Source: JAAUTS01 sp034440395
Lineage (GTDB): Bacteria > Verrucomicrobiota > Verrucomicrobiia > Methylacidiphilales > JAAUTS01
Reading direction: 5' to 3'
Length of the DNA stretch: 26,862 nucleotides
Assembly (NCBI GenBank): GCA_034440395.1
Contig: JAWXBW010000030.1
Coordinates: 1-26,862 of the forward strand
The notes beneath the pieces are model-generated. The model had not been told where the DNA came from. It did no database searches and worked only from the letters and a program-made list of their open reading frames with translations. The translations under genes and the position numbers were made by a program. This document shows, piece after piece, positions 1 to 7,733 of this stretch (position 1 is its first letter; each line of letters opens with the position of its first letter).

Positions 1-110
1 GTGTTGTGCTCATCTAAACGGCGTAAGACCTCGTCACTCAGGCCAATGTAAAAGCGGCCTTGTAAGTTTTGAATAACGTAAACTTTATAAGAAGAACCCG
101 GTGCAACCAT
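1..110 (-). CDS. GIY-YIG domain protein, 5' end only
   Basis: Only the first 36 codons are present; the gene runs off the left edge. The reverse strand from an ATG at 108-110 reads as an N-terminus with V-Y-V-I, then F-Y-I-G, then a Leu-Arg-Arg-Leu-x-x-His segment. This matches the start of a GIY-YIG nuclease domain (the variant with YV..YIG, followed by the conserved Arg and the R-x-x-x-H region). Small stand-alone proteins of this kind, such as the UvrC-like YhbQ/UPF0213 group, are common in bacteria and their roles are mostly unknown. It starts about 30 bp after the tRNA-fMet on the same strand, so it may be read through from the tRNA promoter. The domain call is fairly good; the function is not known from this fragment. 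Confidence 0.7.
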   Translation of the reverse strand, partial: MVAPGSSYKVYVIQNLQGRFYIGLSDEVLRRLDEHN

Positions 111-140
111 AAAAAGTGATTGCGGGATTATGAACAAAAG

Positions 141-217
141 TGGTTGCGGGGGCAGGATTTGAACCTGCGGCCTTCAGGTTATGAGCCTGACGAGCTACCT
201 GGCTGCTCCACCCCGCG
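141..217 (-). tRNA. initiator tRNA-fMet (CAT), CCA encoded
   Basis: The reverse strand folds into a full 77-nt cloverleaf: acceptor CGCGGGG against CCCCGCA, D stem GAGC/GCTC, anticodon loop CTCATAA, T stem GCAGG/CCTGC, and an encoded 3' CCA. The first base pair is C1 x A72, a mismatch that marks bacterial initiator tRNAs, and the D stem has the A11-U24 pair of bacterial initiators. Initiators normally have three consecutive G-C pairs at the base of the anticodon stem. Here the stem is TCAGG/CCTGA, so pair 29-41 is A-U and only two G-C pairs remain. The identity is clear; the stem variant is discussed among the findings. Confidence 0.97.
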
Positions 218-229
218 ATAGAACTTAAG

Positions 230-258
230 AAGATAGTGATTCTCGTTACTGCTGTCAA
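230..258 (-). promoter_or_regulatory. sigma-70 type promoter of tRNA-fMet
   Basis: On the minus strand there is a perfect -35 box TTGACA (253-258), a 17-bp spacer, and a -10 box TATCTT (230-235). The -10 box ends 12 bases before the 5' end of the tRNA, so the primary transcript would have only a very short leader. This is the clearest promoter in the window. Confidence 0.85.
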
Positions 259-331
259 CTGGTTGCTTTAAAAATTTTTCTCCAACCTTGGCGGATTCCC
301 TCAGCCCTGCATACTCTCACTCTTACCGATC

Positions 332-2116
332 ATGCTAACCAATATCGCCTGCTACAAGTTTACGCCGCTAGAAAATCTTCCTGCGCTACGCCTAGCCCTC
401 CTAGAATCGTGCCGCTCATGGAATTTGAAAGGTACTATTTTGCTCAGCCCAGAAGGTATCAACCTCTTCGTCTCTGGCTCTCGCAACCACATTGATCTTC
501 TCCTTAATTATCTTCACACCCTACCTGGCCTCGAAGATCTCACTCCTAAGTTTAGCCCTAGCCTCGCTCAACCTTTCCGCCGTATGCTCGTCCGCTTAAA
601 AAAAGAAATCATTTCTTTTGGCCAAGCCGACATCGTCCCAAGCCAGCGAACTTCCCCCAAGCTCGCACCCAAGCTTCTCAAGCAATGGTTGGACGAAGGT
701 AAACCCATCACCCTGCTCGATACACGGAACGACTACGAAATAAAACTCGGCACTTTCAAAAATGCCCTCATCCCCCACATCGACCACTTCCGCCAATTCC
801 CCGATGCCGTAAAAAATATTCCCGACGAATTAAAAGATCAACCCATCGTCATGTTTTGCACAGGCGGCATCCGTTGTGAAAAAGCCGGACCCTACATGGA
901 ACAACAAGGCTTTAAAAATATCTTCCAACTAGAAGGTGGAATTTTAAAATATTTCGAGGACTGCGGTTCAGCTCACTATGAGGGCGAGTGCTTCGTCTTT
1001 GATCACCGCGTCGGAGTCGATCCCGCCTTACGCGAGACCCCATCAGCCCTATGCTTCAACTGCCAAGCTCCTTTAACCGAAGAAGAACAAAAAGACCCCC
1101 GCTACGTTCCCCCTCACTCCTGCCCCCACTGCTACCAATCCGTTGAAGAAAAACTCTCCGCTTGCTTACACGATCGGCACGAGGCTCTACGTCGCGTCTC
1201 TCTTCCCCTTCCCGGATCCATTCCTTACGATAATGTCCGCCCGATTAAAATCCCGCCTGCACAACACGGCACCACGCTACTTGACGGACTCTGCGCTATC
1301 TTCCCGCAGATAGACCGCAAGGAATGGCTAACCCGTTGTGCACTAAATCGTTTCCGTAATGAAAAAGACGAAATCCTCCACGCCACAAGCCTCTTGCAGC
1401 AAGGGGAGCGAATCAAGCAGCTCTTCCCTAATAATGTCGAGCCCCCCGTTAATCCTAACATCCGTGTGCTTTTTGAGGATGCTGCCATCGTCATCCTCAA
1501 CAAGCCCGCACCTTTACCCATGCACCCAGGCGGTCGGTTCAACAAAAATACCTTAGAGTTTTTTCTAGACTGCGCCTTTAAACCTACACGCCTGAAGCCA
1601 GCCCACCGCCTTGATGCTAACACTAGTGGCCTTATCCTCTGCGGAAAAAACCGAAATATTGCTGGCCGCCTGCAACCACAGTTTGAACATGGTGAGGTCG
1701 AGAAAACCTACCTAGCCCGCGTGAACGGCCGGCCTTCATGGAGAGAATTTGTTTGCGAAGCACCGATCAGTCATGAACCTGGGTTAGTCGGCTCACGCAC
1801 AGTCGACTCAGAAAATGGGAAAATGGCTTTAACAAAATTTAAAGTGCTCGATACCCAGCGAGACGAAACGACCACCCTGCTCGAAGTGCAGCCCTTGACA
1901 GGCCGCACGAATCAAATCCGAGTGCATCTTTGGCATCTGGGATTCCCTATATGTGGCGACCCGACTTATCTGCCTAACCAACAATTAGGAGCCACCCAAA
2001 CTCTTAACTTAGAAGAGCCGCCCCTTTGTTTGCACGCATGGAAGCTGACCTTCCGCCACCCCGTTACGAACGAACAAGTTTTCTTCACGGCTGATCCACC
2101 TAACTATTTAGTCTAG
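332..2116 (+). CDS. TrhO-like rhodanese fused to RluA-family pseudouridine synthase
   Basis: This 594-residue protein joins two RNA-modification enzymes. Residues 1-270 look like TrhO (YceA), which hydroxylates U34 of certain tRNAs: an N-terminal acylphosphatase-like part, then a rhodanese domain with the active-site loop CTGGIRC (Cys176, Cys182), then a CxxC...CxxC cluster (Cys241/244/264/267) that probably binds zinc. Residues about 310-368 resemble an S4-like RNA-binding segment. Residues 375-590 are an RluA-type pseudouridine synthase with the catalytic motif HRLDANTSG (Asp428) and a later GRTNQIRVH motif. Both catalytic centres look intact. The ATG at 332 follows a pyrimidine-rich leader without a Shine-Dalgarno site. 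The substrates of the synthase half (tRNA or rRNA) cannot be told from sequence. No overlapping neighbour suggests an operon. Confidence 0.9.
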   Translation: MLTNIACYKFTPLENLPALRLALLESCRSWNLKGTILLSPEGINLFVSGSRNHIDLLLNYLHTLPGLEDLTPKFSPSLAQPFRRMLVRLKKEIISFGQADIVPSQRTSPKLAPKLLKQWLDEGKPITLLDTRNDYEIKLGTFKNALIPHIDHFRQFPDAVKNIPDELKDQPIVMFCTGGIRCEKAGPYMEQQGFKNIFQLEGGILKYFEDCGSAHYEGECFVFDHRVGVDPALRETPSALCFNCQAPLTEEEQKDPRYVPPHSCPHCYQSVEEKLSACLHDRHEALRRVSLPLPGSIPYDNVRPIKIPPAQHGTTLLDGLCAIFPQIDRKEWLTRCALNRFRNEKDEILHATSLLQQGERIKQLFPNNVEPPVNPNIRVLFEDAAIVILNKPAPLPMHPGGRFNKNTLEFFLDCAFKPTRLKPAHRLDANTSGLILCGKNRNIAGRLQPQFEHGEVEKTYLARVNGRPSWREFVCEAPISHEPGLVGSRTVDSENGKMALTKFKVLDTQRDETTTLLEVQPLTGRTNQIRVHLWHLGFPICGDPTYLPNQQLGATQTLNLEEPPLCLHAWKLTFRHPVTNEQVFFTADPPNYLV

Positions 2117-2151
2117 TCTAGGTAGTGCTACCTTCAGCTAAAACCCTCAGC

Positions 2152-3174
2152 CTACGCAGCATATTGCTTTGTAATTTGTTGGGCGGCATTAACTATTTTT
2201 TTAACTAACTCGTTAGGCTCCAAAACTTTTACATGAAACCCCCAACTCATCACCCACGGCTCGACTTCTTCCAAACTGTTCAAGTGCAAAGATAGCTCCA
2301 CCTCGCCATGGGTGAGCTCTTGTATTTTTTGGCTAGGATGCCAAGTCCGCTCACGTATGAATTGAGCCGACCAACGATCAAAATGCAGCACCACCTTGTG
2401 ACTACTTTTGCCTCTATATATACCTAAACTGCCAGCCAGATGTTTTTCAATACTAAAACTTTTAGGACGCACGAATTCATTAATTAACAAGCGCGCAAAT
2501 TTTATTCTGCCAAGGTGAAATGTTCGGAAATCATGAGACTTAAGATCATGGGCTATGCAATACCATTGTCCCTGTACGCAGGCGAGGTGGTAGGGTTCAA
2601 TTTTTCTTTTTTGTGGTTTCTTAGCATCAAGCTTCTGATACTCGATTTCCAAAACCCTCTGCTTTTGGACCGCAGTCGCCACGGTCTGGAAAATTTTTAG
2701 CTCAACGGGCCGGGCTTCGAACTGGCGGAAAGATAAACTCGCTTCCATCTCCGTTAATGAAACAGAAACATGTCCATCCAAGGATTCACCTAACTTATTA
2801 AACGCATTACGTAAGGGAGCTTCAAAGGCTGTTCCACGATAGGCCTGAAGTGCTTTCTGCGCAACATAGATGGAAAAAAGTTCGCTCTGCGTAAGCTCCA
2901 TCCTAGGCAGTCCCTCCACTGGACCAGTGAGAATGTAACCGCTTTTCATTCGATTATAGCTGATAGGTGCCTTCATACGATCACGCAGAAAATCAATATC
3001 TCGTTGAATCGTTTTCGTTGTCACTTCAAGTTCATTCGCTAAGTCGAGCCGACTAGGGAAGCGCTCCTTTTTCAAAACATTCAAGATCTGTTGAATACGT
3101 TGTATCGGTGGCCGTGTATTTAAAGTGACTTGACTATTTTTAAAACGAGAAGGCTTCGTTGAGGGACGTTTCAT
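2152..3174 (-). CDS. WYL-domain transcriptional regulator with N-terminal HTH
   Basis: The protein has 340 residues in the YafY/WYL arrangement. A winged helix-turn-helix lies at about 24-82, with the recognition stretch VTTKTIQRDIDFLRD typical of DeoR-like/HTH_11 domains. A middle linker follows, then a WYL domain at about 165-240, where WYCIAHD (204-210) stands for the core motif and FRTFHLGRI (216-224) supplies the conserved Arg residues. WYL domains are thought to sense ligands, often nucleic acids or nucleotides, and such regulators often act on DNA-damage or defence genes. The target here is unknown, and no defence genes adjoin it. An in-frame stop three codons upstream fixes the ATG at 3174. 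The leader contains an AGGAGG, but too far from the start (about 30 bases) to serve it. It follows the aminotransferase gene on the same strand after 113 bp. Confidence 0.88.
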   Translation of the reverse strand: MKRPSTKPSRFKNSQVTLNTRPPIQRIQQILNVLKKERFPSRLDLANELEVTTKTIQRDIDFLRDRMKAPISYNRMKSGYILTGPVEGLPRMELTQSELFSIYVAQKALQAYRGTAFEAPLRNAFNKLGESLDGHVSVSLTEMEASLSFRQFEARPVELKIFQTVATAVQKQRVLEIEYQKLDAKKPQKRKIEPYHLACVQGQWYCIAHDLKSHDFRTFHLGRIKFARLLINEFVRPKSFSIEKHLAGSLGIYRGKSSHKVVLHFDRWSAQFIRERTWHPSQKIQELTHGEVELSLHLNSLEEVEPWVMSWGFHVKVLEPNELVKKIVNAAQQITKQYAA

Positions 3175-3287
3175 GTCTCTTTTCTATTCATTTTTAAATA
3201 AAACTCAAGCCTCCTTTTCTTTAAAAGCGGCCAATGAAGTTCTGTCTAGCCTCGCTCAGACCGCAACGTCAAGTAAAGAGGTCGGCA

Positions 3288-4676
3288 CTATGCCCTAGAT
3301 TTTAAGAGGTTATGGATAAGGCTGATTGACCAGCGGATCTCTTCTTGTGTAAGCGAAAGACTCGGGCTTAACGAGAGGACATTTCCCTCTACGCCTCCAC
3401 CTAATAAAATTAAGCCGCGTGCTAATGCTTCTTCCATAATTCTCCCCGTGCGGCTTGCTAAAGCGTGCCCGTATGCGTCTCGCAGTTCGATTCCCCACAA
3501 GAGCCCGCGCCCTCGTATATCCATCACGTCCTGAGCTCCCGCCAGAACGGCCAACTCCTCTTTCCATAAACCCTCCGCCGTTCTGACCCGCTCCGCTATC
3601 TGCGGGTTTAGCCATTCTTTCAAGGAAGCTAAGGCCAGAGCGCAACCCACAGGATGACCCAGAAAAGTACTCGTGTGCAAGGCCTCCCCAGTGGACTCAG
3701 GCCAAGCATCCATGACATCTGCCTTCCCCACGCAGGCAGAGATAGGAAAACTCCCACTCATGGCTTTTCCTAAACAAATTAAGTCGGGCACAACCGACGA
3801 TGCATCACAAGCCATCAATGTTCCTGTGCGATAAAAACCTGTATATATCTCATCAAAAATTAACAATAAACCTGTTTCGTCGCAGACCCTCCGGAGCATA
3901 GGTAGAAAATCTTGTGGTGGCACGATCTCGCCCCCTCGCCCTTGCACTGGCTCTACCAAGACTGCCCCCACGTCACCCGTTTTAGCTAGGAGGCGGATAG
4001 ATTGTTCCAGATCATTTAGACAACTTTCATGACAACGTGGCGCTTCGCCTAATACACTGCATGCACTATGTGAGATGTCATAGGGGCAATGATGGCAGGA
4101 CGGGTACGGCAAAAAATGAGCAATATCTTTTAATTGAGAACGAAAAGGAGAACGGAAATCGTGCCGTCCCGTTACGCTAAGAGCGCCATAGCCTAACCCG
4201 TGATAACTTCCCGTAAAGGCGATGACCTGCGGCTTCCTTGTTTTTAAATAAGCTGTTTTAAGCGCTGCCTCCACCGCCTCAAAGCCAGCACTTCCTAACA
4301 CGACTTTACCCAACCCTGCACCCCAACGCTCATAGGTTAATCGGCTTAGCTGCTCGCATAACTCAACCTTCATACGTGTGGGATGAACATCGCCCATGGC
4401 ATGATAAAGTTGAGCCGACTGCTGCTCGTAGGCATTCACCAAATGGGCTGCACCGAAGCCCGTTGTGGCCACACCGAACCCGCTCGTCAAATCGAGGAAC
4501 TGGTTCCCATCCACATCCCACACGTTTGCACCTTGCGCGCGTTCCCAAAAAATCGGGAAGCGTTGTGAGACGTACGTTACGTTACGCGATTCGTGCTGCC
4601 TTAAGCGCAGAGCCCACTCGCACGATTTAGGGCCAGGTATTTTAGTTAGGAGTTGTGGAAGCACACCTTCTTTCAT
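3288..4676 (-). CDS. class III PLP-dependent aminotransferase
   Basis: This 462-residue protein is a fold-type I aminotransferase of the class III (acetylornithine/GABA/diaminobutyrate aminotransferase) group. Visible motifs are the cofactor-binding GSAGFEAVEAALK region (about 128-140), the SYHG loop (157-160), the PLP-ring Asp in LIFDEIYTGF (Asp275), and the Schiff-base lysine in CLGKAMSGSFPIS (Lys304). A later STFLGHPVGCA segment (about 335-346) supplies the phosphate contact. Cys194, 197, 206, 215 and 219 form a dense cluster between the PLP half-sites; related enzymes have a comparable Cys-containing loop. The substrate is not predictable, since no biosynthetic partner lies nearby. It diverges from the DUF3431 gene with only 46 bp between starts, so the two probably share a promoter region. 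Confidence 0.9.
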   Translation of the reverse strand: MKEGVLPQLLTKIPGPKSCEWALRLRQHESRNVTYVSQRFPIFWERAQGANVWDVDGNQFLDLTSGFGVATTGFGAAHLVNAYEQQSAQLYHAMGDVHPTRMKVELCEQLSRLTYERWGAGLGKVVLGSAGFEAVEAALKTAYLKTRKPQVIAFTGSYHGLGYGALSVTGRHDFRSPFRSQLKDIAHFLPYPSCHHCPYDISHSACSVLGEAPRCHESCLNDLEQSIRLLAKTGDVGAVLVEPVQGRGGEIVPPQDFLPMLRRVCDETGLLLIFDEIYTGFYRTGTLMACDASSVVPDLICLGKAMSGSFPISACVGKADVMDAWPESTGEALHTSTFLGHPVGCALALASLKEWLNPQIAERVRTAEGLWKEELAVLAGAQDVMDIRGRGLLWGIELRDAYGHALASRTGRIMEEALARGLILLGGGVEGNVLSLSPSLSLTQEEIRWSISLIHNLLKSRA

Positions 4677-4722
4677 AAACTGGATTAAGCCATACGGAAA
4701 CTGGAAACTTCATCTTAAAATC

Positions 4723-5394
4723 ATGATCCCGCTAGAATTAGTAGTTGCCCGCTACGAGGAAGACCTCGCATGGCTTCGTAAAGTTCCTCGCTCCATTTGC
4801 TGCACAGTCTATAATAAAGGGCAGACGACGACCCCCACTCACTCCACTCCACTGCCTAACCTTGGCCATGAGAGCCAGACTTATCTGCACCACATCGTTA
4901 GTCGTTACGATTCCCTAAATGCTATCACCACATTCTGTCAAGGCCACCCCTTCGACCACGCCTCTGATTTCCACAAGGTTCTTCGACAGCTACATGAAGG
5001 AACTCTTTCCGTAAAAAACTTTCTCTGGCTAGGTTTTATTATTGAATGGGACGATCCCAAAGGCGCTAGAATTTTTCAAAACTGGAGTAAAAATCCTGCC
5101 CGCGATCTGCTAGACCTAGATTATTTTTGCCGACAGCTTTTTGGAGAACCAGCTCCATCTCGTTTCATTTTTTACCCTGGAGCCCAGTTTGTCGTAACGA
5201 AAGAAACGATTCACCAACGTCCGCTCGATTTTTACCAAAAAGCCTTAGCTTTCTCTGAAACTATACCTCATGCTGCGCATTGCTTCGAGCGCACTTGGGA
5301 TCGTATTTTTCAAGTGAACGGTTTGCCTGAAGAATTTTCAGGAAAAGAGCTTCCCTTCTACTTAAAGAAAATCCGGCGACTACAAGACGATTAA
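4723..5394 (+). CDS. DUF3431 family protein
   Basis: This 223-residue soluble protein matches what I know of DUF3431: an opening ELVVARYEEDLAWL (5-18), a YNKG motif (30-33), LPNLGHESQTYLHHI (44-58), and an FCQGHPFDH segment (71-79). Family members occur in fungi and scattered bacteria and have been thought related to glycosyltransferases because of the VARYxED start and acidic/His motifs; no reaction is firmly assigned that I know of. The open frame extends upstream to 4465, but that part lies antisense inside the aminotransferase gene and the family motif begins right after the ATG at 4723, so 4723 is chosen. It is convergent with mscS, stopping 4 bases before that gene's stop. There is no signal peptide. 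Confidence 0.75.
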   Translation: MIPLELVVARYEEDLAWLRKVPRSICCTVYNKGQTTTPTHSTPLPNLGHESQTYLHHIVSRYDSLNAITTFCQGHPFDHASDFHKVLRQLHEGTLSVKNFLWLGFIIEWDDPKGARIFQNWSKNPARDLLDLDYFCRQLFGEPAPSRFIFYPGAQFVVTKETIHQRPLDFYQKALAFSETIPHAAHCFERTWDRIFQVNGLPEEFSGKELPFYLKKIRRLQDD

Positions 5395-5398
5395 AAAA

Positions 5399-6235
5399 TT
5401 AACTGCTGTGCATATGCACGTCACGCTGCGGAAACGGCATCGTGAGCTTAGTTTTTTTAAAGGCCTGATGGACAGCTAAATTGACACGATACCGCGTCTC
5501 GTGATATTTCGTCGTCGGCACCCAATAACGCACTCCGATCATTATCCCAGAATCACCAAAAGAATCTATCCCCACCTGCGCTACCTGCTCCTTGCTAACT
5601 TCAGGATCTAAGTTTAAAACCTCACGCAGTGCAGCAATAGCTAGAACGGGATCATCTAGATAAGAAAGCCCAAACGTCTGCTCCACCACTTTTAGACCAA
5701 AAGAGTTAACCACGATTTCGCCCACAACTTGCTTGTTTGGTATCGTAATAACCTCACCATCCTCACTTCTTAGTTTTGTACAAGGCAGATTAATGACTTC
5801 GATCACACCGCTCACCCCTTTGATCGTAATCGTGTTTCCCACTACAAAAGGTCGGGTTAAAATAATAGCTAAACCTGCACCATAATTAGCGATCGGACCT
5901 TGAATAGCTAAAGTCAAGCCGAAGACACTGGCCGTAAGCGCCGCAACAAAAGGCGTAATTTCAATTTGTAATTTTGCTAAGGCAATTAACACCGCAAAAA
6001 ATAAAATCAACATCTTTACTACCCCGCCGATAAAGCGAGACAACGTCACGTCGATTTTCTTGCTTTCACAAAACCTTGTCACCACCTTCCCTATTTTATC
6101 GCTAATAAACCAACTAATAATTAGGATTCCCAGAGCTGCTACTATTTGGAAACCGTATCGCATTAAAATAGGAATAGCCTGCTCTGCTAAATTCTTTAGG
6201 TTAAACATTTGACTCGCAGATGACTCATGATTCAT
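5399..6235 (-). CDS. small-conductance mechanosensitive channel, MscS family
   Basis: At 278 residues this is close to the length of E. coli MscS. Hydrophobic helices lie at about 24-48, 66-88 and 92-128. The third is the pore helix, with the Ala/Gly-rich pattern ending in AIQGPIANYGAG and followed by RPFVVGNTITIKG (about 128-140), the hallmark entry into the beta domain. The soluble vestibule domain runs to the C-terminus, where a pattern like FPQRDVHMH is typical. Such channels open under membrane tension and release solutes during hypo-osmotic shock. It is transcribed away from the M20 peptidase gene across an 89-bp divergent gap. The call is secure; channel size and ion selectivity are not known. 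Confidence 0.93.
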   Translation of the reverse strand: MNHESSASQMFNLKNLAEQAIPILMRYGFQIVAALGILIISWFISDKIGKVVTRFCESKKIDVTLSRFIGGVVKMLILFFAVLIALAKLQIEITPFVAALTASVFGLTLAIQGPIANYGAGLAIILTRPFVVGNTITIKGVSGVIEVINLPCTKLRSEDGEVITIPNKQVVGEIVVNSFGLKVVEQTFGLSYLDDPVLAIAALREVLNLDPEVSKEQVAQVGIDSFGDSGIMIGVRYWVPTTKYHETRYRVNLAVHQAFKKTKLTMPFPQRDVHMHSS

Positions 6236-6324
6236 GCACGCAACCTGAAGACTTCTTTCCCTCTCGGCAAGCCTACTTTCTGATTGTAGTTCTCCGACTT
6301 TAGCTCATTTTATTTATCCCCTCT

Positions 6325-7662
6325 ATGATCAACCAACGCCACCTTGATGATTTATTTGCTTTTCTACGCTTTGCCAGCGTCTCCACAGATGCCACCTACA
6401 AATCTCAGCTCGATCTCTGTGCGGATTGGTTAATCACGAAATTCACAAACATGGGGCTCAACGCCGAGCTCCATCCCACTCCCGGCCACCCCATCGTACT
6501 GGCTCGCACAAAAACAGATCCCGCAAAAAAAACAGTGCTCATCTACGGTCATTACGACGTACAACCCGTTGACCCTCTCAACCTCTGGACTCATCCCCCT
6601 TTTGAGCCACATTTAGAGAACGGCATCATCACTGCTCGCGGTTCAACAGATAATAAAGGACAAATCCTCTCCCATATTCTGGGTGTGCAAGAAACCCTTA
6701 AACTCACCCCTGAACTACCCGTCAACCTCATCTTTTTAGTCGAAGGCGAAGAAGAAATCGGCAGTCCCAACCTCGCCTCCTTTATCCAAACCCACCTCAC
6801 AGAATTAGCCTGCGACGTCATCGTCATTTCCGACACAGGCATGGTCGCACCCCAACATCCCACTTTCACCTACGGCCTGCGTGGTATTGCGGCCTTAGAA
6901 ATTTTTCTCCAAGGCCCTGATAAAGATTTGCACTCTGGAATCTATGGCGGAGCCGTAGCAAATCCCATCACCGTATTGACCCGTCTGATCGCATCCCTTC
7001 ACGACGAACAAGGCCGCATCGCCGTCCCCGGATTTTACAGCGAGGTTCGTGAACTCCAATCCTGGGAACGTGACTCTTGGAAAACACTGCCCTTAAATGA
7101 TGCCGAACTTCTCCTCCTCACTGGCTCGCCTAGCCTAACAGGTGAAGCCAGTTACTCCGCCCTTGAACGCTGCTGGGCTCGCCCCACCGCTGAACTCAAC
7201 GGTATAAGCGGCGGCTATCAAGGAGAAGGAACTAAAACCGTTCTCCCCTCAAAAGCTTCTGCCAAACTGACCTTCCGCCTCGTGCCCGATCAAGACCCAG
7301 AAACCATTATCGAACGTGTCTGCACGCATCTTAAAACCTCTTGCCCTACTAGCGTCCACATGGAACTCAAATTAGGCCACAGCGGCAAGCCCTACCTAGT
7401 CGATCCCAATAGCCCCTACGGTCTAGCCGCTCAACGTGCCCTCAGCTGCGCCTTTCCCGTAAACGCCATCGCCCTCATTCGCGAAGGCGGCAGCATCCCC
7501 ATCGTTGCCACCTTTAAAGAACTGCTGGGAGTAGATACCTTACTTCTAGGCTTAGCCCTCCCTGATTGCCGCGCTCATTCGCCTAACGAAAACTTTCCCC
7601 TAGAAAACTTCGCCGCAGGCATTTTATTGAACCAGAAATTATTAAAGGAACTGGCTCTTTAA
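6325..7662 (+). CDS. M20 family metallopeptidase (dipeptidase-like)
   Basis: A 445-residue cytosolic metallopeptidase of the M20 (carnosinase/CPG2) clan. Metal-binding and catalytic motifs are present: GHYDVQPVD (75-83, His76 and Asp78), GSTDNKGQ (106-113, with the bridging Asp109), EGEEEIGS (140-147, general-base Glu), ISDT (168-171, Asp170), and a late AHSPNE segment with the last His ligand (about residue 427). A dimerisation domain sits between about 185 and 330, beginning near the TYGLRGIAALEI stretch. The absence of a signal peptide suggests action on intracellular dipeptides or acylated amino acids; the exact substrate cannot be read off. The leader TTTATTTATCCCCTCT before the ATG has no Shine-Dalgarno site. 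The gap to dnaX is 71 bp. Confidence 0.93.
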   Translation: MINQRHLDDLFAFLRFASVSTDATYKSQLDLCADWLITKFTNMGLNAELHPTPGHPIVLARTKTDPAKKTVLIYGHYDVQPVDPLNLWTHPPFEPHLENGIITARGSTDNKGQILSHILGVQETLKLTPELPVNLIFLVEGEEEIGSPNLASFIQTHLTELACDVIVISDTGMVAPQHPTFTYGLRGIAALEIFLQGPDKDLHSGIYGGAVANPITVLTRLIASLHDEQGRIAVPGFYSEVRELQSWERDSWKTLPLNDAELLLLTGSPSLTGEASYSALERCWARPTAELNGISGGYQGEGTKTVLPSKASAKLTFRLVPDQDPETIIERVCTHLKTSCPTSVHMELKLGHSGKPYLVDPNSPYGLAAQRALSCAFPVNAIALIREGGSIPIVATFKELLGVDTLLLGLALPDCRAHSPNENFPLENFAAGILLNQKLLKELAL

Positions 7663-7733
7663 ACACAGCGTGAAGCGACTAAGCCACAAAAAAATCGTTT
7701 CTTTTTCAAACTTCCCACCTACCTTAAATATCT

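Noticed and set aside
3175..3215. AGGAGG and a six-codon leader frame before the WYL regulator
   Set aside because: The AGGAGG lies too far from either the tiny frame's ATG (18 bases) or the regulator's start to be a functional site; the short frame is expected by chance.
4465..4722. N-terminal extension of the DUF3431 reading frame
   Set aside because: The extension lies antisense to the aminotransferase gene, lacks family-like sequence, and the conserved opening motif begins right after the ATG at 4723.
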